Made by a program: the position numbers and the translations under genes. The notes below the pieces were generated by a model. That model did no database searches. It was not told the DNA's origin and saw only the letters and a list, made by a program, of their open reading frames with translations. This document shows positions 42,191-55,198 of a stretch of 64,000 bases of DNA, in pieces (positions within the stretch are counted from its first letter, which is position 1; every line of letters starts with the position of its first letter). Source of the stretch: Poa pratensis. Taxonomy: Eukaryota; Streptophyta; Magnoliopsida; Poales; Poaceae. Location: positions 125,834,914 to 125,898,913 of the forward strand of contig CAMZMU010000063.1 of assembly GCA_947311845.1 (NCBI GenBank), read 5' to 3'.

Positions 42191-42332
42191 CTCTCTCGGT
42201 CCCTAATTTTAAAAATATATCAACGTTGATTCTACATGGATTATGAACTGAAATGAGAGTGAACATGTAGACTAAAATATATCTACATATATATATATAA
42301 AAAAGATATAACATATTTAGAAACGGAGGGAA
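42191..42332. mobile_element. Stowaway-like MITE
   Basis: CTCTCTCGGTCCCTAATTTT and the inverted end TTTAGAAACGGAGGGAA are flanked by TA (42,189-42,190 and 42,333-42,334). A partial second Stowaway end (CTCCCTTATTTCCTAATTAT) begins at about 42,340. Confidence 0.75.
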
Positions 42333-42454
42333 TATATTACTCCCTTATTTCCTAATTATAAGGTGTTGTAGATCTTTAGTGTGGTTTACATTACGGACTT
42401 CGAAATGATTGGACATGCATATTAAAACAGAGCACGAATATTCTGAAACTAGTT

Positions 42455-42774
42455 GCGCCCGCACCCTATTATCGGATATCCTATTTTCGAGTTTTCAAAA
42501 ATGTGAAATAAATCATAAACATTGGTTATGTTTTATCTCGTGCGTCCACAAATTTTCATCCCAAGATATGATCGTATGTGTCCTGTGCAATAAAAAACAA
42601 AACATAAATGAATAGTATCATGTACTATTCGCACATCATTTTATTTTGTGCAGGCCACACGTTGTCAAATTTCTGGATGAAATTTTGTGGATGCACGAGA
42701 AACACAACCAATATCCATGATTTATTTCATGTTTTTTAAAACCTTGGAAGTGCGACGGAATAGGATGCAGGTGT
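42455..42774. mobile_element. Fold-back MITE with arms of about 115 bp
   Basis: GAAATAAATCAT, ATTGGTT, CTCGTGCGTCCACAAA and TTTCATCC in the left arm (42,461-42,563) recur inverted in the right arm (42,672-42,768). The whole could fold into one long imperfect hairpin with a loop of about 100 bases. No target duplication was determined. Confidence 0.75.
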
Positions 42775-44789
42775 ATCTTGGGTCACACACTCACACTGAA
42801 TTGACAAGTGATACGATCGTTGGAATTCGGGATCGAGGAATTGTAGTATAAATCTTCACTAGCTTCATATCCAAAAAATAAAAATCGATATTACTGAATA
42901 TATTAATACCACATATATCAATTACACCCAGTCTTTTAAACCGCATAATGTCAGACATTAAGCATGCACACAACAACAAAAAGTCCGCACAAATGTTCAG
43001 TGAAATAGCGGGAACTACCAGTACCAATGATCATACCAGACTGCAAACATGTTTTTTCGAAAACAACGATTTCAGGAAAGAAACAATACATAAACACTGT
43101 CCATGCCTGGTAATCAGGTCATGGGGTTTCTACGTAGCCTCTATAAATTCTGACTAATTCCAGACAAATTTATGATACACACACAAATTCAGAAACTACG
43201 GGGAAAACTATTGGTTCTAATATTTATTAAACTGAAATAGAGACACTATATTTTCAAACAATGGAATATAAGATTCCTTGTGATCTGATATTTCCAATCT
43301 TCCAAATTTAATAATCCAAATAAGATTAATAATTCTTAAAACGTATTCAGTTCATATACAATTTTTTACTTGTTTAATATAAGGGTTATTATTTATTTAT
43401 ACTAAACTTTTTTACTTGTTCATAACTCACTAACTACATATACAATCTTTTAACCTGACTACATATACATTTTTGAACTAGTCCTAATTTTAATGACTCA
43501 TTTAAAACTTGCAATTTCTTACCATGATTTGCAATGGAAATTACGTTACTTAATTCGTTTCGATATTCCATTTAAAACTTCTCATTAAACTGAATCTCTT
43601 CAAATCTAAGCACAATAAAATTACATGCCTTTAGTGGTTAATTTTTTACACTTAGATATATCATACTATATATGTATGTCTCCTCATTTGCTTGGATCTC
43701 CAATATCTTGCTGCGAGTTCCAATACACATGGTTTAACAAATATCTTGACAAAGAGTTCTTTAGAGTTATCTCTAAACTTCTAGAGTCTGTGAGGTGAGG
43801 GTGTCTATAATTGGTTTGCCCTTGACTCATTTTGAATTGAAGTTTTTTTATTATTATTCCACGATCAATTATGTACTACATGTTTCTACAGGTTCAACAA
43901 GATTCTAGCAACGTAAGGGAAATGTAGGTGCATATATGTGATGCATACCCAACATTGTATCCCCAAAGTACTTACTAGTTGAGCCGGTACAATACAAGTA
44001 TAAGACATCTAGTAGTCTCCTACCAAACCCTTTTCACAAAGCATACCACAGGCTTGAAAGGAATAAGGTTGTCCTGTGTAGGATAAGATCTCAACAAACC
44101 AACAAGATATAACACTTTTTGTCAACGAATAAATAGGTTTAAGTTGTAGAAAAACTAATAATGTTTTTGTTTCTTCTGCCTGAATGTCCCATGGCATGAT
44201 TGGTATGAATCATATAGCTAGCTAGCCGCCGTGCTAGTTATTTTTTATGTTTCCGCGACTAATTCCCAAGTTATGATACGGTGTGGAGAAAGCAACGCAC
44301 TCATCAACCGATTGATGGATCGTCGTCCTTGATACGTCTACGAATCAATCGATACAGTCTTTTTGACCATGTGCCCATCATCTTTCTCCCTTCCTACCAG
44401 TCCCAGACTCCCAGGTATCACACCAAACACTAGTTACCCAAAATGCACCCCCTTCCATCATCAAAATATGTATGTGTCCACGTACGGTTCTCAATCAACC
44501 GGTCAATATCGATCTGAAACTGAATGAAAAATTAAAATACGCAATTGCAACAAAGGACATTTAACTCCTCCCAGTTTTCTAGTACTGCCTGTTTATAGAC
44601 TCCCATATATCTAGCACACGTTCCTCCTTGGAAACATAAGTATAAACTGTCATTTGGAAACATCTCTAATCACTCAACCTTGAGCCTTGGTACATGCATA
44701 GTGTAGTGTAGCCATAATCAGGCCATTGTTCCATCACCATATCACTATAATCACTACTTTGTTTTATAACAGAATAGATTAATATCAAG
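42775..44789. other. AT-rich intergenic DNA, nothing assigned
   Basis: No coding frame or element end was recognised. AGTGATACGATCGTTGGAAT near 42,808 and AGTGATACGATCGGTGGAAT near 45,531 are a dispersed repeat pair flanking the LINE at 44,802. Confidence 0.4.
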
Positions 44790-44801
44790 AAGATATGAAT
44801 T

Positions 44802-45460
44802 GCGTCGGGGTGTCATTTTAACCAAGGATAACCTTGTAAAACGAAATTGGCATGGAAGTACTAAGTGTGTGTTTTGTCCTCAACATGAGACAATAAATCA
44901 CCTATTCTTCGAGTGTAGTTTCGCACGTTCTATATGGTCAGCTGTCCAAATAGCGTCTAACTTATATCCACCCAAGTCTGTAGCAAACGTTTTTGATAAC
45001 TGGCTACATGGGATAGATAAAAAGTTAAGAAAGGTTATTAGGGTAGGAGCGATTGCCGTTATATGGTCGCTTTGGCTGTGTAGAAATGACAAGGTTTTCA
45101 ATGACAAAGATGTTTCTCTTTTGCAGGTACTCTACCGATGCATAAATACTCTCCGTACGTGGTCCACATTACAACCCTTGGGACATCGAGACCTCTTTAC
45201 GGAGGCGTGTGCACGCTTGGAGGAGGTGGCAAGGGACATTTTATCACAACATGGGTGGCCGCTTGATCGCCGGATTGGACCAGCATAGCCCGATGAGCTC
45301 GCCATGTCATAGGCGCTTTACATTATCCTGATGATTATAATTCGTCTATTGTCGCACCTTTTTTACTCACCTGTTGGATTGCGGCTGTGTGCATTTGTTA
45401 TGCAGAAGCCGGGTGTAATACTTAAACTATTTGAGTAATAAAGCCCTTTATCTAAAAAAA
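44802..45460 (+). mobile_element. 5'-truncated LINE, family copy 2
   Basis: AAGATATGAATT (44,790-44,801) and AAGATATGAGTT (45,461-45,472) are a 12-bp target duplication with one mismatch. The insert ends in an A-run. The frame encodes RRGVILTKDNLVKRNWHGST, CVFCPQHETINHLFFECSFA and AVIWSLWLCRNDKVFNDKDV and ends at a TAG near 45,288. It is the same family as 37,355-38,111, also truncated to the zf-RVT end, and shares the tail GCCGGGTGTAATACTTAAAC. Confidence 0.9.
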
Positions 45461-45654
45461 AAGATATGAGTTACACTACTAGCTATAGCCTATAGGTCAC
45501 AGAAGCGAGCACAGTCACACCGAAATGACAAGTGATACGATCGGTGGAATACACGAGATCGAGGAAGCTTTCTATCCTGTTATTAAAACATGATGAAAAT
45601 GAAATTGGATCGACCATGTACCCGGTATCTATCTTCCTTTTGACTTGTACTACT

Positions 45655-45765
45655 CCCTCCAATCCATAAAGATTGTCGTGAGAAATGTAGGATTTTGCAC
45701 AAGTTCAGTACTGTTTCCATGACAATCATTTTGGACTTTCGACGACAATCATTTTGGACTGGAGG
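45655..45765. mobile_element. Degenerate Stowaway-like MITE
   Basis: CTCCCTCCAATCCATAAAGA at the left and GACAATCATTTTGGACTGGA at the right are imperfect inverted repeats near TA dinucleotides. The right arm is partly duplicated. Confidence 0.55.
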
Positions 45766-45769
45766 TAAT

Positions 45770-46795
45770 TCAGTACTAATAATAATTAGTCAGATGCACT
45801 CTGGAACGAATCGAAGCAAAAGCAACTACATGGGTGCGCTTGATCAGCTAGCCGTATGAAACGACAGAAGTATAACAACATGGTTACGTTGGGGCCGGGT
45901 AAATATTTTGGAGGTTTGCACTTGATCTCGCAATGTTCATACAACCAGTCCGTCTGTATTTCCTTGTTTCTTTTGAGAACTTGGAAGCATCTTTCTTACC
46001 AGGAACTCACCCAAGAGTTATTTATCAGGTTGACGAGGCTGTGAAAAAGATGCAACATGCACTACCTCTCTATCAGCAGTTAGGTAAACACTTAGTTAAA
46101 GAAGGATGTATATCTGCATTTGACTAAACTCAAATCGCACTCTGAATCCATGGTGGTGCAATCAAATGATCAGAAAAAAAATACTTTAGCACTGTCCATG
46201 TTGCTGTCTGCATTTGACGCTCGTCTTAGCCGAAAGCACGCGCGCGCTTTCCGTTCCTTTTTTCGTTGTCGGCCGTGCACTTCACACACTCACCTTTGTT
46301 TGATCATTATCTAGCTAAAATAACAAACCTCACCTTGTTGGATTGGATGGCTCCATTCCACAGATGTTAAGAGTTCTCAGATCAGCAACGTAATATTCCC
46401 CGATAGGTTTGAGCTACTGACAGTGACATATCGCAACCAGGACATCTTCTATACCCAGACACAAAACTTTCGCACCAAATGGCTAGCAAAATTCGCATTA
46501 TCAATTAAAATCGACAGTTGCATCATACAGACATGGCGATTTACGGCCTTATTTGCACTGAAATTGACGAGTATAGGAGACCTCGGTGAACCAACATATC
46601 TAGTTTGCCCTTGCAAACGCCAAATCAAGGAGTGTTCTGAAGAATTTGTGCGGGTAGATGGGTGGTTCTTCCGTGAGTGCCTGCATTTATGGAATGACAA
46701 GAACGAACAAGGGTTACACATATATACGGTTTAATATAGCTAGCCACAGGGTATAAATACGTGAAGTTTCTGGACTGATGGGCAGAGAGGCCTAC
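45770..46795. other. Region 3' of the ligase gene, nothing assigned
   Basis: The final exon of the D-Ala ligase gene would be expected here on the minus strand, but I could not find it. A plus-strand piece (46,030-46,126, EAVKKMQHALPLYQQLGK) was not recognised. Confidence 0.35.
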
Positions 46796-48427
46796 TTGGT
46801 GAATCAGAACTGTCGATGGCGTCATCCCAGGTACAGTATTTACCTCTATCAGCAGCACCTTGAGGAACAAATGCACGAATATGGATTAATTACCGCAGAT
46901 TATTCGTTCACTTACCAATTAAACAACACACATATGAGAGAGAGAATTACCTCTCCACTGCGCACGTTCACAAAAGCGTCGATGCGTGAAACCCTTCCAA
47001 ACCCAGTGTGTTAGCCATCATCTCAATACAGCTTTTGCACTTCTCCAGGGCATCCTCGCTGCAAACAAAGAATATAATGTATTATGTCATGATACAAGCA
47101 AGGGTTGGAAAATAAACTCCACTGTGCAAACGATCAGAGTTGATACCCCATGATTGTCGCAGGAGGTGGTGTCAAGTTGATTCCTGTTCCACCTGGAAAT
47201 TGAATTGAAAAATTTGTTAGATATGCACACTGAGAGACAATGTTGAACAAGCCACAGTGCTGAAACACTAGAATTTCATTTTCGAAAAACATTGACATTT
47301 TTTCTATTCTTCGATGAACCGAGCCTAGCTCAGGTGTGGGTGCCCCATTACAATGTACCAACATATGGTAAATAAGATTGCCAAGCTGTCCTTAAGACAA
47401 TATCCCTTTTTGGGCAGGTAAATAAGAATGTTTTTTAACCAACAAATGTGTACAGACTTGTTCCAGACGGGTTACCTTGAAATTTCTCTTCAAGAGATAA
47501 GATGTCACCACTTTCTTTGACAGTGATACTTGGATTTAATGAATGCATGCCCCACGTTTGCCAACTACACCAACAGTTATTTCAAGCCATTCCTTTTCTC
47601 CCTTCCAAACCAGATGGCGGGAACTATCACCCTTGATTCATTTGAGATGATAATTTCGTCGGTTTCAATGTATGGCTCAAATATTAATGACTCCGGAGGA
47701 GGGACTGGCATCTCAATAACTCCATGTGCCTAGAAAATATAGAGCAATGTAAAACATGCATATCAACATCAAGTCTACAGAATTAGTGAGTTAGCAAATA
47801 TAATTTATGTACCCTAGATAGACAATTAGCAGGCAGACGCTGAAGCTTTCTCCTCAACGCATTTGTATAGACCTCTAGGTCCTCTGGGCAGCTGATAAAA
47901 TATAGTTTCTTAACAAATTATGCATCATAGTGCAAGATATAGTACCCACGTAAATGGATAAAACTACAAGTGAGTTCGAGCTAAGAAAATGCTCACCACA
48001 ATCTTGCGACACCAGTTGAGCATCCATCATGGCAGGTTTCACACAAACTGTTTCCGTTTGTAGTTTTGCTTTCAATTCATTCCAGATATCAACAGGAGAT
48101 GACTTTACTAGCTCTTCTGATGCTGTACATCTTCGGTATGGTGTGAATTCCATAACTAGCCAACTACACAGGTACCAGAAAACTCGTGAACCATCTTGCA
48201 ACGTCATAATCATAGTATGAGTACATCTCTAATAAATTATTCAGTAAGCAACCATTGTTCTGGTTAAAGAATTTCTTGTGGACTATCATAGTTTGTCATA
48301 CTTCAAATAATGAAATTTAACTGATCGTGGAATTTCAAAACAGAAGACCTGAAAGGCTCATACATGGTCGACGCCAAGTGAAGTTGCACTTTGTCCATGC
48401 ATGTTCTAGAAGCTATTGGTCCTGGCC
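46796..48427 (-). pseudogene. Decayed 3' exons of the ligase gene
   Basis: Exons near 48364-48427, 47997-48131, 47813-47891, 47476-47729, 47147-47192, 46944-47051 and 46796-46858 keep ligase sequence (PGPIASRTCMDKVQLHL, SPVDIWNELKAKLQTETVCV, AHGVIEMPVPPPESLIFEPY, GGTGINLTPPPATI, CKSCIEMMANTLGLEGF). The frame breaks near 48,030, near 47,650, near 47,545 and near 46,995, each fitting a 1-base indel. The final exon was not found and a block expected between exons 17 and 18 is missing. The transcript, if made, would lose the second ATP-grasp domain. Confidence 0.78.
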
Positions 48428-51400
48428 CTGCATAACGAGAGCTTTGATAGTACATAGTTTTATACTGAAGTTGGAAACATAAACGCACACTACAAACTGC
48501 AACCGAACCTGTGTAAGGAACTCCTGCAGATTCCAACAGCGATTGAATGGTACCATCCTCTCCAATACCACCATGAACTACATGTAAGATTGTGGAAATG
48601 AAATACCAAAAAAAACTATAGGTGATGAAATACATAACAAATAGTACAATCAAGTGAGAGTAAGCTTTTTGTTATGTGTAGGCCTTTGCATCTGTACTAC
48701 TGTGACATTGATACTTATGTTTGTTTGTACTGTAATAGGTGCAAGTACATGAAGTATTAAAGGAGTTCATTAGTTCCCAAAATATTATTGAAAAGAAAAA
48801 TATCATCAAAGCTTACGCATACATGTACCATCATCAGTTCATATGTACATAGATATGAGTTGGCGTCCACTCAGATTTAGCCCAGTAATCGGCCTAGTTT
48901 AGACGTTTATGCGCACACGGCCTACCTACAAGTGGAGAGCCCATTCCATCTGAAAAGCCCGGACTGAAAGGAGGAAGAATCTCTCCTTATAAGCTAGGTG
49001 TGGCCTTCTCCCCTAGGCGAGGTGGGACTAAACATGAGCAGCCTCCACTAGCCTACAGCAGCCCTAACATCTCATCCCCCATGAGCCCCTCAGGAAGGCA
49101 TGGCAATGCTTGCTCTCATACCAGATATTAGCGTCCACTCAGATTTAGCCCCGCACTCGGCCTAGTTTCAGACGTTTATGTGCACATCCCAGCTACAAGT
49201 GGAGAGTCCAGTCCATCCCAAGAGCCCGGACTGAAAGGAGCAGGAAGGGATCTCTCCCTTATAAGGTGGGTGTGGCTTCCTCCCTAGGCAGGTGGGACTA
49301 AACTTGAGCAGCCTTCACTAGCCTACAGCAGCACTAACAATATGTGAAAAAGCGGGTATTACTGTGCCTAGAAGGCTAAAAGTTCAGCTACGCAAAGTGT
49401 TTAAGAAAAGAAAATACCTGCTATGAAAACTACAGCTTTAGCTTCTTTAACATGGTTGATCCACTGTTCCAAAGAGTATTTAGTAGGTTGTTCATCAGCA
49501 ATGTCAAAGCCTGCAAACCAATCTTGTTTGCTTAATGCTTGATCAAGTTCTTTCATAACTTGACCACGTAAGCGAGACGTTATTGCAACCCTCTCTGGTT
49601 CGATTGCCTCAAAACATGCATCACGAACTTCTTCGGTGGTATGTCGTAACACTAAGGAATATCTGTGATTACAATAAATACTAAATAATTCAGTGAACTA
49701 TGAAACTCGAAATAATGAACAAATTTCATACTCTTCAATTAAATGTCGATGTTGGATCATAAATGCACACAACTGTACCAATCTGTCAGTCCTATATAAA
49801 CGGTTTAGGCAAAAATGGCCAAAACAGACGACCACCATCATTATGCTTTCAGAAATATCATGATTATGCGCAGTGATAAATCAACTCCAGAAATATTATT
49901 TCATTGAGTTAATTTATATATTAACATTTAAAGTTAAACACTCCATCGAGCTTCAATTGGGAGGGGGAGTGGTGTATCCCACCACCAAGTTTGCACAACT
50001 TCAATGCAGTGCCTATTTCATCCTATGGTGAAGTAACAACTAGATAAGACAACGAATTCTGTCCAAAATACAAATTCAAAGACTGAAGTTCAAGACAAAT
50101 TGAATTCACCAAGCCAGTAAGCGAAAATCTAATTAGAAACTAGGTTGATTTGTTATCTAATTAGTAGTACACCAGCATTGAATAGCATTCTTCAAAATTT
50201 GAATTGATTTGTCTTTTTCTGGTCATGGATGTCCAGGAAGCCAAATAAAAACTAGGTTGATGAGTTAGCATGAAAGTAGCAAAACGATTTAATAACAAAT
50301 TATAGCAAATAAAGATGGAACTTTATGTTTCCAAACAGTAACTAGAAGACAAACCATGCAAGACACAATTTACAATCATAGTCTCACAGTCTACAATTCA
50401 TTGGAAGTCTGTTTTCTCAAACTATGGAATCATATACAAAGGGATGATTCTTTTTACAACATAAAAATTATGGTGTATTCATATGAATAAGATCCAATTA
50501 GGATAATTGACACTTACGGCAGTGTCCAAACGTCACGTGAACTTCCGCTAAAATCTTGGTTGTGGGAAGAAGAATATCCATTTGCAGGTGTAAGCAAGCA
50601 CGGTGTCACATCAAGCTAAAGGCACCAAAGAGAAATGAATATAATCAGAGCATGAAACATGAAGTAGAACAAAATACAGACAGGATATGGCCACATGCAT
50701 GAAAGCATCAAGAAAGAATACACTAAGGTGATCAAGAATTAAGTGATTAGCTATCACAAAGCTAGAGATCTTACATCATCGAACCCTTGCAAATTAAGCC
50801 AGACATTTGTGCCACTCATAAGAGATACTTGACGCTCTGATGTATCACCACCAAATATCACAAAAGCCTTCTGCTTGCTTGTACCATTTTCGACTACCTC
50901 TGCTTGTTTTGCTGATTTCATTTTTCTGAACAAAGCAGTCCATGCATTATTGCTTGGAACAAGGGAAGGAAATCGCGAGCAAGCATGCTGAACTATTGTA
51001 CGAAGGATTCGAGAGTGAGAGAATCCAACCTGAAAGTGTTGTTTTGTTCTGAAGTTAGTGGCGAGATCAAGCATTATGTATGTATGTATGTAGTTGTGCA
51101 GCAGTTACTTACAGTATTTGCATGATGATTGATGGCTACTGAAAGCTTTGGTACTAGTGTTTTATACTACATATAAATATCCTTAATGGTGTTGTGCAGA
51201 AGTAAGAAAAGGTGCACATAAAGATGAAAAAAATCATGTATCCTAGTTGAATTGGTTTCTAATCTACAAAAATCAAAATTGTCATATGAGGATGGACATA
51301 GTACAAGGTATTAGCAGCGATACCTTTGAAGCTTGTTGAAATAAAAAACTGGTTTGCTCCATCCCACTTATCTGTTAAGATAGGATAACAACAGATGTTA

Positions 51401-54400
51401 CACACTAGAAATCACAAGCCACACAGCACAAAATAAGCATGATGAAATTGTTCTAAAGATGCTTACCAAGTTAATGTCAGTGAAAAGGACAGTACCATAC
51501 TCTGTATTTCCAAATTTACCACCGTCTTCAGATGAGGGTAGAGAACTGGTGGGCGTTGGTAAAAACCAACCATCTATCCTGGCGAAGTCACGCAGGCCAA
51601 AATGCCGAAATAAAAGAGATACCCCTTCTCTTATGCAATCAATCACCTCTGTCGGAAAACGTGGAGGTGTATGATAAGCAACCTGTGAAAAGATCAATAT
51701 TCAATGGATTGGCAAACTAAATTAGGTACTTAAGTTACACATATCAATAGGAAGTATCCGCCCCATGTGCATGTATATGGCCAAATCATTTGGCAGTAGT
51801 ATGAGATATATATATATATATTTTTTTTTTCTTGCTATACATCTTATACTACTCATAGACATCAGGGATTACAATACCTGTTATCACCTGACGGGACCTT
51901 ATAGAACAGTAGTGTCTCTTTTTCATCAGAATAATGTTACACAGATCAACAGAAAACATCCGTCCCTTTGCATGTATACTAACCAGTTACTTACATAGTA
52001 GTATGCGATCTACGGATCTACCTTTTATATACCTGTTGAGTTGGAAGGTACTTCCTACGGTAGTTAAATATTGTATCCTCCTGAATATCACTAGTACTAG
52101 AAGATTGAAGCTCAACCTGCAGAAAAAGAGATAAAAGAAACAAGTTCAGTATTTTTGCTCAACCCAGAGAGTTTCTAGCAATCAAACTCTCTCCATAGAT
52201 AAGAACCTCTTACGTCTTCCCTCATAAGATCACCTAAAGTATGGAAGTATTTTTAATATTTTTTCCTTTTTATTGCTAATAATTCAAAGACAGTACTCTG
52301 TAGTCTACTAAATAGGATTTTGTTACGAATTAACATAAGATCAGAAGCCATTGATTTTGCTAATAAATATAAGGGGTACCGATCCTTATAAGATCATATC
52401 ATTTTTTTTGCAGTCATTTTTAGTTTTTTACAAAATAATAGGGTAGTTCAAATACAGAATAAAAAAACAGCACTTGATATAAACCAGCCTTCTGATGGGC
52501 ATCTGAAGGACCACAGGAAAACATAGATAAGAAAAATATAATATAAATCATACTTCTGTTGGAAGCAGAACGATAGGCTGACTGTTATTAGTTGTCCCAA
52601 CATCAATAACAATGGCTGTAAATTCACAGCCACCTTCGAGGAAAACTTCTATGATAACCTTGTCATCTATTCCCTGTTAGACATCAGAGAGATGAAATTA
52701 GAGAAACTTCCATTTCTCTTTTAAGAAACATAGCCGTAAGTACTAAGTGCAAGGTACCTCTAAAATTATTCCCTCTGCTTTCTCAGCTGCCTCATTAGAA
52801 CCATATGCCACAACTACACCTATACTTGATCCAGCCCTCGTGGGTTTGACCTGTGTAAGGACATCAGAAGTTAGATACTAACCAAGACAATCCCAACAAT
52901 AAATTTCAAGTAAGGCATCCTTACTTACCACAACTTTGCCATTTTCTTTATTCAAATTGATACTTCTGAACCATTCCTCCAACTTTGACATGTCCAACTT
53001 ATCCTTCTACTTCGCCATAGCCCATAGGTGACAAATGAGGGATGCATGGTCAGGCCCCAATAGAAGAGCATCAGAGTTAATAATCACATAACACCTCCTA
53101 AAAAATATTCACTATAAATTCAAAGAATTATTGAAGACCAATCAAGTCATGAAGTTTGTAACAAGCCTTGACTAATCCTTCCATTTATTACATCGTACCA
53201 AGACACATTTTTTGTATATTGTTTTTGCGGCGACATTTTTGTTTTACTTGACCAATGTTGCCTCTGTAAGAGAGACTGAAATAAGTGTTTTTTCCAAAGT
53301 GTTCATTCAGATTCAGTGCCCTTATTTTCTCGGATAACAACACCCCAACAGAGGTATGAATGACTACAGCATTCAAGGGTGTCACTGCCTATTTTACTTA
53401 CAAAGACATACTGTGCACACTAATCCTTGTGTGACTGTTAAGTGTTGACAGAGATAAAGGTAATACATATGTACACATGAAAGTAACAAAGAATCTTACC
53501 TCTACAAGAAAGTTTGGTACTGTTAAGAAACCTTGTGCGTTGAGCTCAAGCGATGCATTATGCTGCAGTCATATTCAGGATTCAACAAATCAGGTCCATT
53601 GTATTGGTTCATATCAAGTGAATATACAAAAGGGTGTCGATACTGATGGACACAGAACACATTTCCATGGAAACCTTTTAAGTGACACTAATGATAGAGT
53701 AAAGCTTCTCATCACATAGAATTTCTAAACTCCACTTATTTCATGCAATGGAAGGATTTTGTTCCAATAATTCCAGCATATATGGATATGTAATACTGCA
53801 TACTTGTCTCATGAGATGATACAGGAAGATTTGTCAAACTCGAAAAATATTGACGATGACTCATCCAAGTACCGAAATGGCACTGATGGATGATGAAAGC
53901 ACTTAAAAGGCAACTAAACGAGACATGAAACCTTGAACAGCTATTTACTGAAACAACAAAAGCTTATGACAATTATGCAGTATTACAACATTCAAGGGTG
54001 TCACTGCATGTTTTTCTTACAAACTGTATGGTATGCACACTAATCCTTGTGTGATGTAGAGCATACCTTGTCGAAAGCACGGCGACATTCATTAGAGGGT
54101 GTTCCAACAAATGGAATATTTGTTTTCTCCAAAAGCTCCTGAATATTTGGAAGAACATGGCAAACTTATAAAACATCACAATTTCTAAATTTCAGCCAAA
54201 TATTGCAGACACGGATGAATTGATATTGAGTTCTTTACAACATAGATGATCTATATGCTAGTACAATGCCAAGTCAAACTGAGAATCCACGAGCATGCAT
54301 CAGCATTCAGCATACTTAAGAAATTTTCGTTTAAAGCATCTGGCAACTACTAACCTGAATGCCACCATCTTCACCAAATTTCCCATGTATCACCGGGAAG

Positions 54401-55198
54401 ACAATGTCAACATTGGCAGAAAGATGTTCCGCGAATTCAGATAAGGAGCGGAACTCTTGCGCTAGACTGTACAGGTGAAATTCGAAACTGAATACATTGA
54501 AATGGACAACTGCAGCTAGTAAGGAAAATAAATTAAAGCGTAGCAGTTAGCTCACCTTTCAAGCTTGAAATCAAAATCGGAAGGGGTGTTGGAATATAGC
54601 TGCGGAGTACAGAAGATGACGGTCATTTTACAAACAGAGTGCTCCAATATCCATGTATAAATAACTTGACATTCAGCTAAGAAACAAGCAACACTGAATA
54701 ACTGAATATTCAGCATAAGAAACGAGAGCATTTTGAGCACATCATCCACTCACCTGCGCGGGCGATATCCCGTACGCGTTCATGCCGCAGTCGATGTAGT
54801 AGCAGCTCACCAGCAGATCCTCCCCCTGCGTCCATTATTTTTCCATCAACAAAGAACAAACCTCAGACGCAGTCAAACCTTAACACACTATGCTCAAGGC
54901 TCACCTGGATGTGGTCCAGCACGGAGCGCGCGGAGTTGAGCGAGATGCCCCTCTCGGCGGAGGGCCCGCCGCAGACGAGCCCCACCCGGAGCGGCCTCGC
55001 CTCCTGCTCCGCCGCCGCTGCCGGCGCCATCTCCTTAACCCCCGGCTCGGACACCACCGCGCGGAGCGGGCGAGCGGCGACGCGTCGCGCCGGGGACGCG
55101 AACCGCCCTAGCGCGGCGGTGGCGGCCGCGCGAGGAGCGGCGGTCGTCGGGGAGGCGAGGCGGGGCAGCAGGAGGGGCTGGGCGAGGGAGAGCAGCAT
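46796..55198 (-). CDS. D-alanine--D-alanine ligase family protein, double domain, plastid-targeted
   Basis: Translation starts at the ATG at 55,196-55,198. Exons read by GT/AG and frame: 54905-55198, 54754-54825, 54556-54599, 54355-54466, 54067-54138, 53501-53563, 52929-53003, 52758-52850, 52554-52673, 52033-52116, 51467-51682, 51324-51371, 50775-51029, 50518-50615, 49418-49662, 48509-48577, then decayed exons to 46,796. Residues 1-50 resemble a plastid transit peptide (Ala/Arg-rich). Domain 1 has VGLVCGGPSAERGISLNSAR, VFPVIHGKFGEDGGIQ, the ATP-grasp loop KPTRAGSSIGV and VFLEGGCEFTAIVIDVG. Domain 2 begins KAFVIFGGDTSERQVSLMSG and has VHGGIGEDGTIQSLLE and IEVNTVPGMTPSTVL. Plants carry a fused two-domain ligase linked to plastid peptidoglycan precursor synthesis (D-Ala-D-Ala formation); its angiosperm role is unclear. 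About 8.4 kb, at least 23 exons. Confidence 0.88.
48858..49339 (-). mobile_element. TRIM (miniature LTR retrotransposon), 482 bp
   Basis: Two direct repeats of about 205-215 bp (48,858-49,070 and 49,130-49,339) start TGTTAG on the minus strand. They flank about 60 bp that contain TGGTATGAGAGC, a tRNA-Met primer site, and a purine tract (GGGGGATGAGA) next to the downstream repeat. The 5-bp duplication ATATG lies at 48,853-48,857 and 49,340-49,344. There is no coding sequence. It sits in the intron between ligase exons 15 and 16, in the same orientation as the gene. Confidence 0.88.
53369..54060 (-). repeat. Intronic direct repeat pair
   Basis: ATTCAAGGGTGTCACTGC ... CACACTAATCCTTGTGTGA occurs at 53,370-53,436 and 53,989-54,053, each shortly after an exon on the minus strand (exons 6 and 5). 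It suggests a local intron duplication. Confidence 0.7.

Noticed and set aside
44009..44197. Short minus-strand frame
   Set aside because: AT-rich chance frame without family features.
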